Source: Planctomycetota bacterium
GTDB lineage: Bacteria; Planctomycetota; Phycisphaerae; UBA1845; Fen-1342
Direction: 5' to 3'
Length of the DNA: 36,708 bases
Assembly: GCA_018814045.1 (NCBI GenBank)
Contig: JAHJAR010000146.1
Location: 1 to 36,708 of the forward strand
The notes under the pieces: model-generated
The model's database searches: none
Told to the model about the DNA's origin: nothing
What the model saw: the letters and a program-made list of their open reading frames with translations, nothing else
Made by a program: the position numbers and the translations under genes
In this document: in pieces, positions 1-7,876 of the stretch
Position numbering within the stretch: position 1 is the first letter of the stretch
How the letters are laid out: every line of letters begins with the position of its first letter

Positions 1-42
1 CGTTACGGCCTGCACGTTCGCCGAGTCGCCCAAGGCGACCCG

Positions 43-354
43 TTACACCGAAGGCTTCAACCGATTCGTCACCTCCTCGATTGCTCCGATGGCTACCGGC
101 TGGAGCGACCAGTTGCCGGGTGGGAGTCGCACCCACTGAAGATCCACGCCTTTGCACGGCGCACTGTCTAACTTGGGGTAGCGCTGGTGGCTTTCGGGCG
201 TGCCGTGCCGGCCAAGGTAGATGTCCTTTCGGTTCGGCGTCGTGACGGCCTGCCCGGACCTCTTATGCAGTCGATAGCTGGGCTCGCCAGGGATGGACGG
301 GTCGATGTTTTTCTTGCTGCGTCGGGGGCTGTTCTTCGGGGCTGTGTGGGGCAT
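43..354 (-). pseudogene. Tyrosine integrase N-terminal remnant
   Basis: This 103-codon frame carries, at about residues 23-60, the N-terminal arm typical of planctomycete tyrosine recombinases: PSYRLHKRSGQAV, then a 'KDIYLGRHGTPES' stretch. In intact relatives this arm is followed by a core-binding domain and a catalytic domain with R-H-R-Y residues. Here the similarity stops after about residue 60, the rest reads through unrelated tRNA-like DNA, and no catalytic part follows. It is therefore best read as a 5' fragment left by an integrated element. It lies downstream of, and in the same direction as, tRNA-Pro, a usual integration target. Recognition of the arm is from memory of the family; whether the fragment is translated is unknown. 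Confidence 0.6.
120..162 (-). other. tRNA-like relic (anticodon and T arms)
   Basis: On the minus strand a 5-bp stem (162-158 with 150-146, one G-T pair) closes a 7-nt loop GTGCAAA. This has the U33, GCA anticodon and A37-A38 pattern of tRNA-Cys. It is followed after 9 nt by a 5-bp stem GTGGG/CCCAC closing a 7-nt loop TGCGACT, which resembles a T loop. No matching acceptor stem or D arm can be drawn, the linker is too long, and position 55 of the T loop is wrong, so it is not a working tRNA. It could be chance or a decayed attachment site. Confidence 0.3.
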
Positions 355-471
355 CGTGCGACCTCCAGGGCGGCCGATTGCCGGTACCTACCGGATCGGC
401 TGACCTCTCAGACCGCACTGCCCCACGCGGACAGGTACGCTAAATCACGCGTTCGGCGAAGCTTATGCGAT

Positions 472-546
472 TCGGGGCGACAGGATTCGAACCTGCGACC
501 TTCTGCACCCCATGCAGACGCGCTAGCCAGGCTGCGCCACGCCCCG
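472..546 (-). tRNA. tRNA-Pro (GGG)
   Basis: A full cloverleaf folds on the minus strand: acceptor CGGGGCG/CGCCCCG, D stem GCGC/GCGC, anticodon stem TCTGC/GCAGA closing loop ATGGGGT (anticodon GGG), 5-nt variable loop, and T stem GCAGG/CCTGT closing TTCGAAT. The discriminator is A and the CCA end is not encoded. The C1-G72 start and the GGG anticodon both fit proline. An integrase fragment lies about 120 nt downstream. Confidence 0.93.
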
Positions 547-561
547 TTCTACGCTTCAAGC

Positions 562-1248
562 TTACGGCGTTCCCTCGGCAGCGTCAACCGCAAAGCCGCC
601 GGCCTTTGGGCGGGTCTTGCGGTCTCGCCACAGGTAGATTGCCAACACCCCCACACCGCCGACCAGCAGCACGTCAGCCACGTTGAACACCCACGGCCAC
701 AGTTCCCGCCCGCCGACGGTCGTGTTGATCTTGATGAAATCGCGAACATGCCCAGTGGGCGGCGGGAGCGCAGCCCGGCGAGCATCCGGGATAAACCGCG
801 TCACGCCGTCTTCTGACGGTGGATACTCCTTCAACACCACGCCCGTCGCGTCAGCGCGTGCGCTCACGAAAAAGCGCGTGCCGGCGGATACCGGAAACGC
901 GATGAGCTGCACTGCCCCGCGATCGTACATGTTGCCCAACGCGCCGGCCAGGATGCCCCCCAGAGCGATGTGCAGCACTCGCCGCCGCGGCGAGCAGTGC
1001 GCGAACATCCACAACACCAACACCAGCGCCAGCAGCGACGCTCCCAGGAACAGCATGGTCTGGCCCGCCCCGAAACCGAACAGTGCCCCCGGGTTCAACA
1101 TCGTCTGGAATTCCAGCACGTGCGGGATCAGCACACGCCGACCACCCTGCCGCAACGTAGTAAACGCCCAGTCCTTGGACCACAGATCGAGGGCTAGCCC
1201 GATCACCGCCGCGCTCCAGAAACGCGCGTGGGCGGCCACGTGGCGCAT
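562..1248 (-). CDS. lspA: Lipoprotein signal peptidase II
   Basis: Inner-membrane aspartyl protease that removes the signal peptide from lipidated prolipoproteins. Numbered from the TTG at 1362, the two catalytic aspartates are visible: GNMYDR (Asp147) and NVADVLLVGG (Asp230). Transmembrane segments lie at about 48-66, 103-121, 131-148 and 227-245. Between the catalytic motifs, residues about 158-212 form an insertion relative to the usual 160-170 aa enzyme, a feature I associate with planctomycete versions. The ATG at 1248 begins MRHVAAHARFW right before the first membrane segment and is preferred. An in-frame TTG at 1362 would add 38 Ser/Thr/Pro/Ala-rich residues and sits 4 nt after the stop of the DksA-like gene, so the longer form is possible. 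The two genes form one transcription unit. Confidence 0.93.
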   Translation of the reverse strand: MRHVAAHARFWSAAVIGLALDLWSKDWAFTTLRQGGRRVLIPHVLEFQTMLNPGALFGFGAGQTMLFLGASLLALVLVLWMFAHCSPRRRVLHIALGGILAGALGNMYDRGAVQLIAFPVSAGTRFFVSARADATGVVLKEYPPSEDGVTRFIPDARRAALPPPTGHVRDFIKINTTVGGRELWPWVFNVADVLLVGGVGVLAIYLWRDRKTRPKAGGFAVDAAEGTP

Positions 1249-1366
1249 GGAACCGGATTGATGCTGGTCTGGTTCGGCTGTTGCGGCGCGCGAAGAGGTG
1301 GACGCAGGCTGGCTGGGGGTGGATGTGGGTCTGGCAGATTGGGACGTCGTCGGCGCGGACAAGCGG

Positions 1367-2038
1367 CTAAAACCTGCTGCGCTGTTGGCCTTGTTCCTGG
1401 GCGAGGGAGTACTCGTAGCAGTATTTGGCCCAGGGCGTGGCGCGCAGGCGCGCCTTACCGATGCACCTTCCCGTTGCCAGGCACAGGCCGAAGGTGCCGT
1501 TCTCGGTGCGTTCGAGGGCCTCGTCGATCTCGCTCAGCAGGGCGCGCTCGCCCTCGATCAGCCCCAGCGTAAACTCGTGCTCGAAGTTGTCAGTCCCCAA
1601 ATCAGCCATGTGGATCGGCATGCTGGACAAGTCGCCGGCGGCCTCACGCCGACTGCTGCGGAGGGCCTGATCCTGCAACATGTTCACGTCGCCCACCAGT
1701 TCCGCCCGCTTCGCCAGCAACATTTCCCGGAACTGCGCTACGTCCTTGGCGTTCAGCGGCGCCGGATTCCTGGAGGGCGTTCGGCCGGAGGTCTTTGCGG
1801 CCTTATGCGTCGGCGGTTTGGAAGCGACAACCTTGGCCGTGCGCGTGGGCGCCGGGCGCGGCTTTGCCTTTGTGGAGGTTTTCTCGGCGCTGCTGGCGCT
1901 CTTGCCCGCCGTCGTCTTTCCGGCCGGCGCACGCTTCGTCTTGGATGCCTTCACGCTCGGCTTGCCGGCAACCACCTTCTTGCCGACCTTCCCGGTTGCC
2001 TTCTTGCGCGTCGTCTTCGAGGTTTTTCTCTCGGCCAC
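1367..2038 (-). CDS. DksA/TraR-like protein with lysine-rich N-terminal tail
   Basis: 223 aa. Residues 1-95 are a Lys/Ala/Thr/Pro-rich, histone-H1-like tail likely to bind nucleic acid. Residues about 98-180 form the DksA/TraR-type helical hairpin (FREMLLAKRAELVGDV; EIDEALERTENGTFGLC). The C-terminal zinc-finger region keeps only Cys186, Cys192 and Cys207, so the normal four-cysteine site is incomplete. Family members act in the secondary channel of RNA polymerase to tune transcription; whether this one does is inference. It starts with GTG at 2038, preceded by a purine-rich stretch, and is transcribed from the promoter at 2133-2161, with lspA following directly. In planctomycetes such proteins often have degenerate fingers and basic tails, so this looks like a lineage form rather than decay. 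Confidence 0.85.
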   Translation of the reverse strand: MAERKTSKTTRKKATGKVGKKVVAGKPSVKASKTKRAPAGKTTAGKSASSAEKTSTKAKPRPAPTRTAKVVASKPPTHKAAKTSGRTPSRNPAPLNAKDVAQFREMLLAKRAELVGDVNMLQDQALRSSRREAAGDLSSMPIHMADLGTDNFEHEFTLGLIEGERALLSEIDEALERTENGTFGLCLATGRCIGKARLRATPWAKYCYEYSLAQEQGQQRSRF

Positions 2039-2132
2039 CTGATTGTTCCCGCCTCGGCGATCGCTGAGCCAACTGTCGCCGCAACTCCTTGTCCCTACTG
2101 ATTTTGGTACCGAAGCACACCCGAATCACACG

Positions 2133-2161
2133 AGTATATGTTTCGCTTCGGCGCCTGTCAA
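2133..2161 (-). promoter_or_regulatory. Near-consensus sigma-70 promoter for dksA-like/lspA
   Basis: On the minus strand TTGACA (2161-2156) is followed after exactly 17 nt by TATACT (2138-2133). This is a perfect -35 and a one-mismatch -10 at ideal spacing. Transcription would start near 2126, giving a leader of about 88 nt before the GTG start at 2038. It is the strongest promoter match noticed in the window. Confidence 0.8.
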
Positions 2162-2210
2162 CCGCGTCACATCCCCAGTCCCGCACGCCGCCGCCCTCAT
2201 ACGTCGGCAA

Positions 2211-2230
2211 CTCAGGCCCTCCGACCTGAG
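2211..2230 (-). terminator. Weak terminator-like hairpin after trpD
   Basis: A 6-bp stem CTCAGG/CCTGAG with an 8-nt loop, extendable by a CGG/CCG pairing outside an AA bulge, lies about 40 nt past the trpD stop and before the next promoter. It has no U-tract, so termination here is a guess from position. Confidence 0.25.
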
Positions 2231-2269
2231 CCGCCCGCATCAAGACGCCTATCGAGCCGGGGCACCCAG

Positions 2270-3292
2270 TCACTTATCGGCCGCCGACACGCGCCGCCAA
2301 CACTCCAGCAGGGCGCGCGCGCGCCCTGAGTCAATCGTCTCACGCGCAAACTCAGCCCCCGCTCTCCACTCGTCTACGATGCCCGCGACCCAAAGTGCGG
2401 CGGCGGCGTTGAAAACGACGATCTCGCGGGCCGGGCCACCGTCACCTGCCAGAACCCTCTCGATCACGGCGGCGCTCTCGCGCGAGCTCCCCACGAACAC
2501 CCCTTCGAGCGGGAGCGGTTCTGAGCCAACGACCCGGATGTCGATCGTCTCTTCCACGATTCGCTCGCCATCCCAGCGTACCACGTGGCTCGGGCCGCTG
2601 ATGCTCAGGTCACACAGGCCTTCCAGCCCATGCACGACCATGGCGCGCTCGGCCCCCAGCGCGCGCAACGCTTCGGCCATCGTCAGCACCATCTCCGGCC
2701 GGTTCACGCCGAGCAAATGTCGCCGCACGCCGGCCGGGTTCGTCAGCGGCCCCACCAAGTTGAAGATCGTGCGCACGCCCAGCGCTGTCCGAACTGGGGC
2801 GGCGTGTTTCATCGCCGGGTGTAGGCGCAGCGCATACAGGAACGCCACGCCGCATTCTTCGAGGCACCGCTCCACGGTTGGGACAGCGGCCTCAACGTCG
2901 ATTCCCAGCGCCATCAACCCCTCCGCCGAACCGCTCGGCCGCGCGTAGCTGCGGTTGCCGTGCTTGGCAACTGTCGCGCCGGCGGCGGCCGCCACGATTG
3001 CCACCGTGCTGGAAATGTTGAAGGTCGGCTTGCCATCCCCACCGGTTCCGCAGGTGTCGATCGCATTCACCCCCGCGGGCAGGCGCACGGCTGTGACCCG
3101 GGCACGCATCGCCTCGGCCGCACCCACGATTTCATCGAGCACTTCGCCTCGGGTGGCCAGCGCGGCGAGGATTCCCGCCAGCAACGGCGCGTCGATCTGT
3201 CCGTCCATGATCGCGTCAAACAGAGCCCGCGCCTCTCCGCGGCCCAGTGTTTGCCGCCCAATCAATCGGCCCAAAGTGTCGTTCGCAGCCAT
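2270..3292 (-). CDS. trpD: Anthranilate phosphoribosyltransferase
   Basis: 340 aa, the normal family length. It transfers phosphoribosyl from PRPP to anthranilate, the second committed step of tryptophan synthesis, in the cytoplasm. Visible motifs: the PRPP-binding glycine-rich loop DTCGTGGDG (79-87), KHGNR (110-114) in the active site, and FNLVGPLTNP further on. Residues after KHGNR read SYARPSGSAEGL where many homologues have AVSSKSGSADVL, a conservative family variation. The ATG start at 3292 lies 7 nt downstream of the galK stop, so it is the last gene of a leftward operon with galactokinase and a membrane coiled-coil protein. No other trp genes are present in the window, which makes this pairing unusual. 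No trp leader or T-box is visible ahead of it. Confidence 0.96.
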   Translation of the reverse strand: MAANDTLGRLIGRQTLGRGEARALFDAIMDGQIDAPLLAGILAALATRGEVLDEIVGAAEAMRARVTAVRLPAGVNAIDTCGTGGDGKPTFNISSTVAIVAAAAGATVAKHGNRSYARPSGSAEGLMALGIDVEAAVPTVERCLEECGVAFLYALRLHPAMKHAAPVRTALGVRTIFNLVGPLTNPAGVRRHLLGVNRPEMVLTMAEALRALGAERAMVVHGLEGLCDLSISGPSHVVRWDGERIVEETIDIRVVGSEPLPLEGVFVGSSRESAAVIERVLAGDGGPAREIVVFNAAAALWVAGIVDEWRAGAEFARETIDSGRARALLECWRRVSAADK

Positions 3293-3299
3293 AACACCC

Positions 3300-4460
3300 T
3301 CAGGGAAACTCGATCGCCGCCCCCGGACCGGCGTCCGTGCGAATCAAACGACACTGGCTGTCTACGCCACCCTTGTAGCCCGTTCGCACCTCTTCCTCGA
3401 TCTGGTCGACGGCCTCGGCGCGCGCCAAAGCAACGACGCAACCCCCGAAACCGCCCCCCGTCAACCGCGCCCCGAGCACGCCATCCACGCCGTGTAGCAC
3501 CGCGACCAGTTGGTCAACCTCCGCACACGAGACCTCGTAGTCATCCCGTAAGGAACGGTGCGAGGCACACAGCAGACGTCCCACTGCTTCCAGATCGTTG
3601 CGCCGCAACGCCGTGGCGGCGGCTAACGTGCGCTGATTCTCCGTCACGACATGGCGCGCCCGGGCAACGGCCAGGCTGGGCATCCGGGGCGCGTGCTCAT
3701 CGAGCAGTTCGGGCGTGACGTCGCGCAGGGCACGCACGCGCGGGTCCAACGCGTGGAAGTAGGCCACGGCCTGCTGACACTGCTGTTGACGGCGCGCGTA
3801 CTCACCCGCCGCCAGTTCGTGGTGCACCCCCGAATTCGCGACCAAGACAACGTGCCCGTCCAGCGGCAGAGCGATGTGCTCGTAGTGACGCGAACGACAA
3901 TCCAGCAGCAGCGCCGTTCCCGCCCGGGCCAACAGTGACACATACTGGTCCATCAGGCCGCAGGGCACCCGCGCGTAAGAATGCTCAGCAGCACGACACA
4001 AGTCCACGGTCTCGACCGGCGCCAACCGCTCACCCGCCAGACCGGCCAGCACCAGGGCCACGGCAACTTCGAGCGCCGCGGAACTGGACAACCCCCCTCC
4101 CACCGGCACTTCACTGTGAATCAGCAGATCGAATCCACGAACCTGCGTCCCACGCCGCGCCAGCAAGGCAGCCACTCCGGCCACGTAGCTTGTCCAGCGC
4201 GGCTGGCGGTCGTCCGTCCAGTCGTCGAGCGGCCACCTGCGCTCGTCATCAAGATTGGCAGAGAATACGCGGGCGATGCTATCGTCGCGCCGCGCACCCG
4301 CTACGTATGTGCTCTGTGCTAGTGCGATCGGCAGCACGAAGCCGTCGTTGTAGTCGGTATGCTCCCCGATCAGATTCACACGTCCCGGAGCGCGCGCGAC
4401 AATCTCGCTCACGCGCCCGAAACGCGCGGCGAAGGCGTCACGGATGGTCCGCGGGTCCAT
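3300..4460 (-). CDS. galK: Galactokinase
   Basis: 386 aa GHMP-family kinase that makes galactose-1-phosphate from galactose and ATP (Leloir pathway). The galactokinase signature runs from about residue 24 (PGRVNLIGEHTDYNDGFVLP, 25-44), the ATP-binding GGGLSSSAALE is at 121-131, the expected catalytic Asp is Asp171 in PCGLMDQY, and the third motif LTGGGFGG is near the C-terminus. These distinguish it from mevalonate or homoserine kinases. The ATG start at 4460 lies inside the last codons of the upstream gene (23-nt overlap), suggesting translational coupling, and trpD follows after 7 nt. Neither galT nor galE is next to it. Confidence 0.96.
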   Translation of the reverse strand: MDPRTIRDAFAARFGRVSEIVARAPGRVNLIGEHTDYNDGFVLPIALAQSTYVAGARRDDSIARVFSANLDDERRWPLDDWTDDRQPRWTSYVAGVAALLARRGTQVRGFDLLIHSEVPVGGGLSSSAALEVAVALVLAGLAGERLAPVETVDLCRAAEHSYARVPCGLMDQYVSLLARAGTALLLDCRSRHYEHIALPLDGHVVLVANSGVHHELAAGEYARRQQQCQQAVAYFHALDPRVRALRDVTPELLDEHAPRMPSLAVARARHVVTENQRTLAAATALRRNDLEAVGRLLCASHRSLRDDYEVSCAEVDQLVAVLHGVDGVLGARLTGGGFGGCVVALARAEAVDQIEEEVRTGYKGGVDSQCRLIRTDAGPGAAIEFP

Positions 4461-5457
4461 GGGCGGTTACTTCTTGCGCGACCCGCTTGCGCAGCGCCGG
4501 CATCATCTGGGAAATCTCCGTGGCGTAGCGGCTGTTGGGGAACTCGTCGATCAGTTGCCGGCCGATGTTGATCGCCCGGTCGAAATGTCGGTCCGAGACT
4601 GCCAGACTGAACTGGACGCCCATTTGCAGCAGCTTCGCCTTGAACACGCCGCGGGCCGATTCCTTCAATGCCGCCGCCTCGTTGGGCGCCAGGTAGGCGT
4701 CCAGCTCGAGCAGCAGGTCGTGGGCCCGGTCGACCTCATGCGTCTGGACCGCCTCATCGTATTCCTTCAGCAGTTGCCGCTTGTGCTGCCGCCGCCGCAG
4801 CTCCAGCTCGTTGGGCAAGCCCGCGATGCGCGCATCGTCGGCAAACAGAGCTTGCAGCCGTCGTGTTTCGCGCCGCGCCTGCTCCCACTTGCAGGCCGCA
4901 CACAACAGCTCGAAACGCTCGATGGCGGCGGCGATCTTCTCCTCCAACGTCGCCTGCCGCGCTTTGGTCAGCTCCTCGCGCAAACGTTGCGCCTCCTCGT
5001 GATAGCCGAATTCTTCGTCGATGTCCTTGATCAGGTGCTCGGCCGCGGCCCAATCCTGCCGGACGACGGCCCCGTGAATCGTGTCGCGCAGGAACTCATA
5101 GTCCTTCTCGCGATAGACGATCCGCTTGGCCCAGTCGGAGAGCGTGCTGTTCTCCGCCATGGTGCGCACACGCGTGCCTTGCTGGCGCAGCAGCTCGCCG
5201 GCATCCAGCACGGCATCGTACGTGCGATACGAGTTGCTGACGAACTTGCGCAGCAGGATGAACTGCGCGTAGAGCAGGGCCCCCGCCAGTAGCGCCACCA
5301 GCCCGCCCAGTCCGAACGCCAACGCGCGGGGCAGATCGCCGGTCCCCCAGCTATATCCGGCATACGCGCAGGCCGCCAGGCACACCAGGACGTCGAGACA
5401 CAGGGCCAGCACAGCAACGCGGGAGAGGGCTTGGAAGCGGTGCGAGTTGGCAGGCAT
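4438..5457 (-). CDS. Membrane protein with long coiled-coil/TPR-like region
   Basis: 339 aa, not recognised as a named family. Two hydrophobic helices lie at about residues 12-36 and 45-68, so the protein probably sits in the membrane with both ends in the cytoplasm. The rest is helical and charged, with heptad-like stretches (about 145-190 and 205-250) and helix pairs near 265-325 resembling TPR units, such as the 'HFDRAINIGRQLIDEFPNSRYA' stretch. An AGGTGA ribosome site lies just before the ATG. It is first in the operon with galK and trpD and overlaps the galK start by 23 nt. A scaffold or stress role is possible, but nothing in the sequence fixes it. Confidence 0.75.
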   Translation of the reverse strand: MPANSHRFQALSRVAVLALCLDVLVCLAACAYAGYSWGTGDLPRALAFGLGGLVALLAGALLYAQFILLRKFVSNSYRTYDAVLDAGELLRQQGTRVRTMAENSTLSDWAKRIVYREKDYEFLRDTIHGAVVRQDWAAAEHLIKDIDEEFGYHEEAQRLREELTKARQATLEEKIAAAIERFELLCAACKWEQARRETRRLQALFADDARIAGLPNELELRRRQHKRQLLKEYDEAVQTHEVDRAHDLLLELDAYLAPNEAAALKESARGVFKAKLLQMGVQFSLAVSDRHFDRAINIGRQLIDEFPNSRYATEISQMMPALRKRVAQEVTAHGPADHP

Positions 5458-5549
5458 CGTTCACCTATCGACTTGCCGGACGCCAGCACCGCTGCGGGCG
5501 GCCGTCGGTCGCCTACGTCAGAGAGACGGCTTCTGCTGGGTGCACGGTC

Positions 5550-6374
5550 TCACGCCAGCCGTGTGCTGCCTGATACGCCAGACACCGACGGCGTGAGGTA
5601 CTGCACTATTGAATCAATCGTATCGCCCCCGCCATTTGTTGAGTCCCCGTCTCCATTTGTTGAATCGGTGCCGTCAGAATCGGTGCCGCCAAACGCGGGC
5701 CATGTCAGCAGCGGCCGCAGCCCATCCTTGAGAATGGTCACGAAATCGTTGGTCTGCAAGCCCACCACCAACGCCGTGAAGAACGTCTGGAGCAGGCTGT
5801 CGCGCAGCCGCACGTGAAACTTGCGCGTGTCAGTCGTCTGCGAGCGATCCGTGGGCTCCTTGGTCGACGTCGTCGTGTCCGACACTCCGCCGTCCAGCGA
5901 CTTGCTGCTGCCGATCATCGCATCCCGCAAGGCCAACAGGTCGGCGATCGTGTACTGAGAGCCGCTCGTCGTAGTGCTGGAGCCAGTCGTGCTGGTCTGA
6001 CTGCCGCTGTTCGTGGTGCCGCCCAGCAGCCCGCTCACGCTGCCCAACAGGTCGCTGGAACTGCCCAGACTGCCGACCAGGCTGATCAGGTCAGTGATGC
6101 TGGAGCCGCTGCTGCTTGCGCTGTTGCTGTTCTCAATCGTCCCGACGGCCCGCTCGCCGAAACGTGGCGCTGTCAGACGCTCGCTGATCAGCGAGTTGTG
6201 CCGGGCACGGGCCGCATCGATCCACGTACTCGGCGCCCGTTGCTGCACGTAGCCTGAGCGCACGTTCTCTTGCGGCGGCCGGTCCTGAAGCCCCTGGTCA
6301 TCGGTGGTCTGAGCCCACGCGCCGGAGGCCATCAGGACGGCGACCAGCCCGAGCGAAATCAGTGAACGTATCAT
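5550..6374 (-). CDS. Secreted Ser/Thr/Gly-rich protein
   Basis: 274 aa from the preferred ATG at 6374, which has a GAGG ribosome site about 8 nt upstream and opens directly into a signal peptide (MIRSLISLGLVAVLMASGAWA, cleavage before QTT). An ATG 33 nt upstream would place 11 extra residues before the signal and is less likely. The mature chain is low in complexity: Ser/Gly/Thr-rich runs at about 85-140 and 225-255 (counted from the upstream ATG), with a more ordered segment between them (RKFHVRLRDSLLQTFFTALVVGLQ) that could be amphipathic or membrane-associated. No family is recognised. It is probably a periplasmic or surface protein, divergent from the lipoprotein gene on its right. Confidence 0.7.
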   Translation of the reverse strand: MIRSLISLGLVAVLMASGAWAQTTDDQGLQDRPPQENVRSGYVQQRAPSTWIDAARARHNSLISERLTAPRFGERAVGTIENSNSASSSGSSITDLISLVGSLGSSSDLLGSVSGLLGGTTNSGSQTSTTGSSTTTSGSQYTIADLLALRDAMIGSSKSLDGGVSDTTTSTKEPTDRSQTTDTRKFHVRLRDSLLQTFFTALVVGLQTNDFVTILKDGLRPLLTWPAFGGTDSDGTDSTNGDGDSTNGGGDTIDSIVQYLTPSVSGVSGSTRLA

Positions 6375-6426
6375 CGCGGCGCCTCTTAGAGGAAAATGAA
6401 AGTCCAACTATCCTTTATCTTGGACT

Positions 6427-6432
6427 ATTATA
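6427..6432 (-). promoter_or_regulatory. Putative -10 box TATAAT
   Basis: A perfect TATAAT on the minus strand lies about 53 nt upstream of the ATG at 6374, giving a leader of about 45 nt. No convincing -35 hexamer is seen at 16-18 nt, so this is a half-supported promoter for the secreted protein. Confidence 0.4.
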
Positions 6433-6490
6433 GCCCGATCGGCAAATGTTGGTTGCACGGATACTTGCGTCGGGGGGCGACTGGTGTCGA

Positions 6491-7549
6491 ATGCGAATCT
6501 CAGCGCCGAGTCGCGTCGTTCCCACCGCCGCGCGGGCGGTTTCATATCTCATTGTGATCACAGCAGTTACAAGCTGTCGCCCAGCGGAGGATTCGGAGAG
6601 GGCCGCTAAACTCCCACCCGACGGCTCCCTGGTCGTGCTAATCGGCCCACAGGAAAACGACCCGCGCTGGGCCGCGATTCGCGGCGGAGCGCAGCGCCAC
6701 GCCAAGGCGATCCCGTATCTCACCTTCGATTACGTGGCCCCCGTCCAGTCAACAACGCAGGCCCTGCAAGACGTCGTATCGGACGTTATCTCCCGAAAAC
6801 CAGTCGCCGTCTGCCTCTACGTTGCTGACCCGGTGCGCGCGCGGCCGGCCGCCGAGCGGCTCTTCGCAAGCGGCATTTCCCTCGTCACCATGGGCGTTGA
6901 TATCCCGGGCCTGACACCCTATGGCCGTGTTTACGTCAAGTACGCCGAAGGCGCCGAGTTGCTCGGCAAGAACCTGGAGCGCATAGCCGCCGGCGGACGC
7001 AGCTATGTCCTCGTCCACGCCAACGACCGAAGCGACCTGGCCACACGCTGCTACGAGCGGTTCATGCTCACCGCGCGGCGTAGCGCGGTGCTCACGCTGC
7101 TCGAGGACCGCACTGTGCTGGAAGGCCAAGACGGTGCCGCAGCCGCGGTGCGGGAACTGCTCGAGCGCTTCCCGCGGACCGGCCTGGTCGTCACGTTGAC
7201 GCCCACCCCCTGGCTCGAGACACCACCAACGACGCTACCAGCCCAAAGACGATTCGCCACTCTGGGAGCGGTACCGGCGTTATGGCCACGCCTGCGGGCC
7301 CGCGAGGCCGCTGCGCTGGTAGGGCCCCTGGACGGTGACATCGGGTACACCGCGATCGAGTTGGCCCTGCTGAGCCTGACAGGCGAAGAACCGGCCGGGA
7401 TTGTGCGGTTCGTGCCTTGCCACTTGGTGACGGCGGAGAACCTCGAGGAATTCGTGTGGCGCTACGCAACCGCAGCGGGGACCGACCTGCGCGTCTTCGA
7501 TCCCCCGACCTCCGCTTCGCGCCCCACGTCCGTCCCGGACGGACAATGA
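6491..7549 (+). CDS. Substrate-binding lipoprotein, periplasmic binding protein type I
   Basis: 352 aa from the ATG at 6491; an ATG at 6446 is also in frame but adds 15 residues ahead of the signal peptide. A lipobox VTSC ends the signal (Cys29 lipidated), so the protein is membrane-anchored outside the cytoplasm. The body follows the sugar-binding type I fold: a first lobe opening with LVVLIGPQENDPRWAAIRGG, the VAVCLYVADP strand, and a second lobe with YVLVHANDRSDLATRCYERF. Such proteins bind sugars or small ligands for ABC import or signalling. No permease or ATPase genes are adjacent; the next gene is a membrane PAS/GAF sensor in the same direction after 327 nt, so a sensory role is an inference worth considering. 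Confidence 0.75.
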   Translation: MRISAPSRVVPTAARAVSYLIVITAVTSCRPAEDSERAAKLPPDGSLVVLIGPQENDPRWAAIRGGAQRHAKAIPYLTFDYVAPVQSTTQALQDVVSDVISRKPVAVCLYVADPVRARPAAERLFASGISLVTMGVDIPGLTPYGRVYVKYAEGAELLGKNLERIAAGGRSYVLVHANDRSDLATRCYERFMLTARRSAVLTLLEDRTVLEGQDGAAAAVRELLERFPRTGLVVTLTPTPWLETPPTTLPAQRRFATLGAVPALWPRLRAREAAALVGPLDGDIGYTAIELALLSLTGEEPAGIVRFVPCHLVTAENLEEFVWRYATAAGTDLRVFDPPTSASRPTSVPDGQ

Positions 7550-7876
7550 TCTTCGCCGCAGAACCGCCGCGCCAGCACCTTCCCCGACGCCGTGGCCGAT
7601 GATAGCATTCTCGCGATCGGGCGCAATCCTCAGGGCCGCATAAGGTGAGGCGAATGCGGCGCCGATAATGCAGGTGTCTCAAGGACGGAATCGCGGGGCC
7701 AGCACGTTCTCGCCGGTCGTTGAATCGGGCGCCAACGGAACCAAGGCGGGTACATCCTTTCAGAGTCGGCCCCACGCTTCGGAGAACCGCACGTGCCGCC
7801 ACGAACCGGATCAACACGCAAAACGGAGGGAAGCCGGGACACACGCGGGCGCTAGCGGCGTCTCGGCGAAGCAGCA
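7550..7876 (+). other. Intergenic stretch without a gene
   Basis: 327 nt between the lipoprotein and the PAS/GAF gene. Frames are short and lack ribosome sites. A GATAAT near 7667 could be a -10 box, but no -35 fits. Nothing else is supported. Confidence 0.4.

Noticed and set aside
187-816. 209-codon frame on the plus strand
   Set aside because: It crosses an integrase remnant, runs antisense through tRNA-Pro and into the end of lspA; composition is Arg/Pro/Ser-rich and has no domain.
2043-2948. 301-codon frame on the plus strand
   Set aside because: It lies opposite trpD, whose motifs are unambiguous, and is Ser/Arg/Pro/Thr-rich in the way GC-rich antisense frames are.
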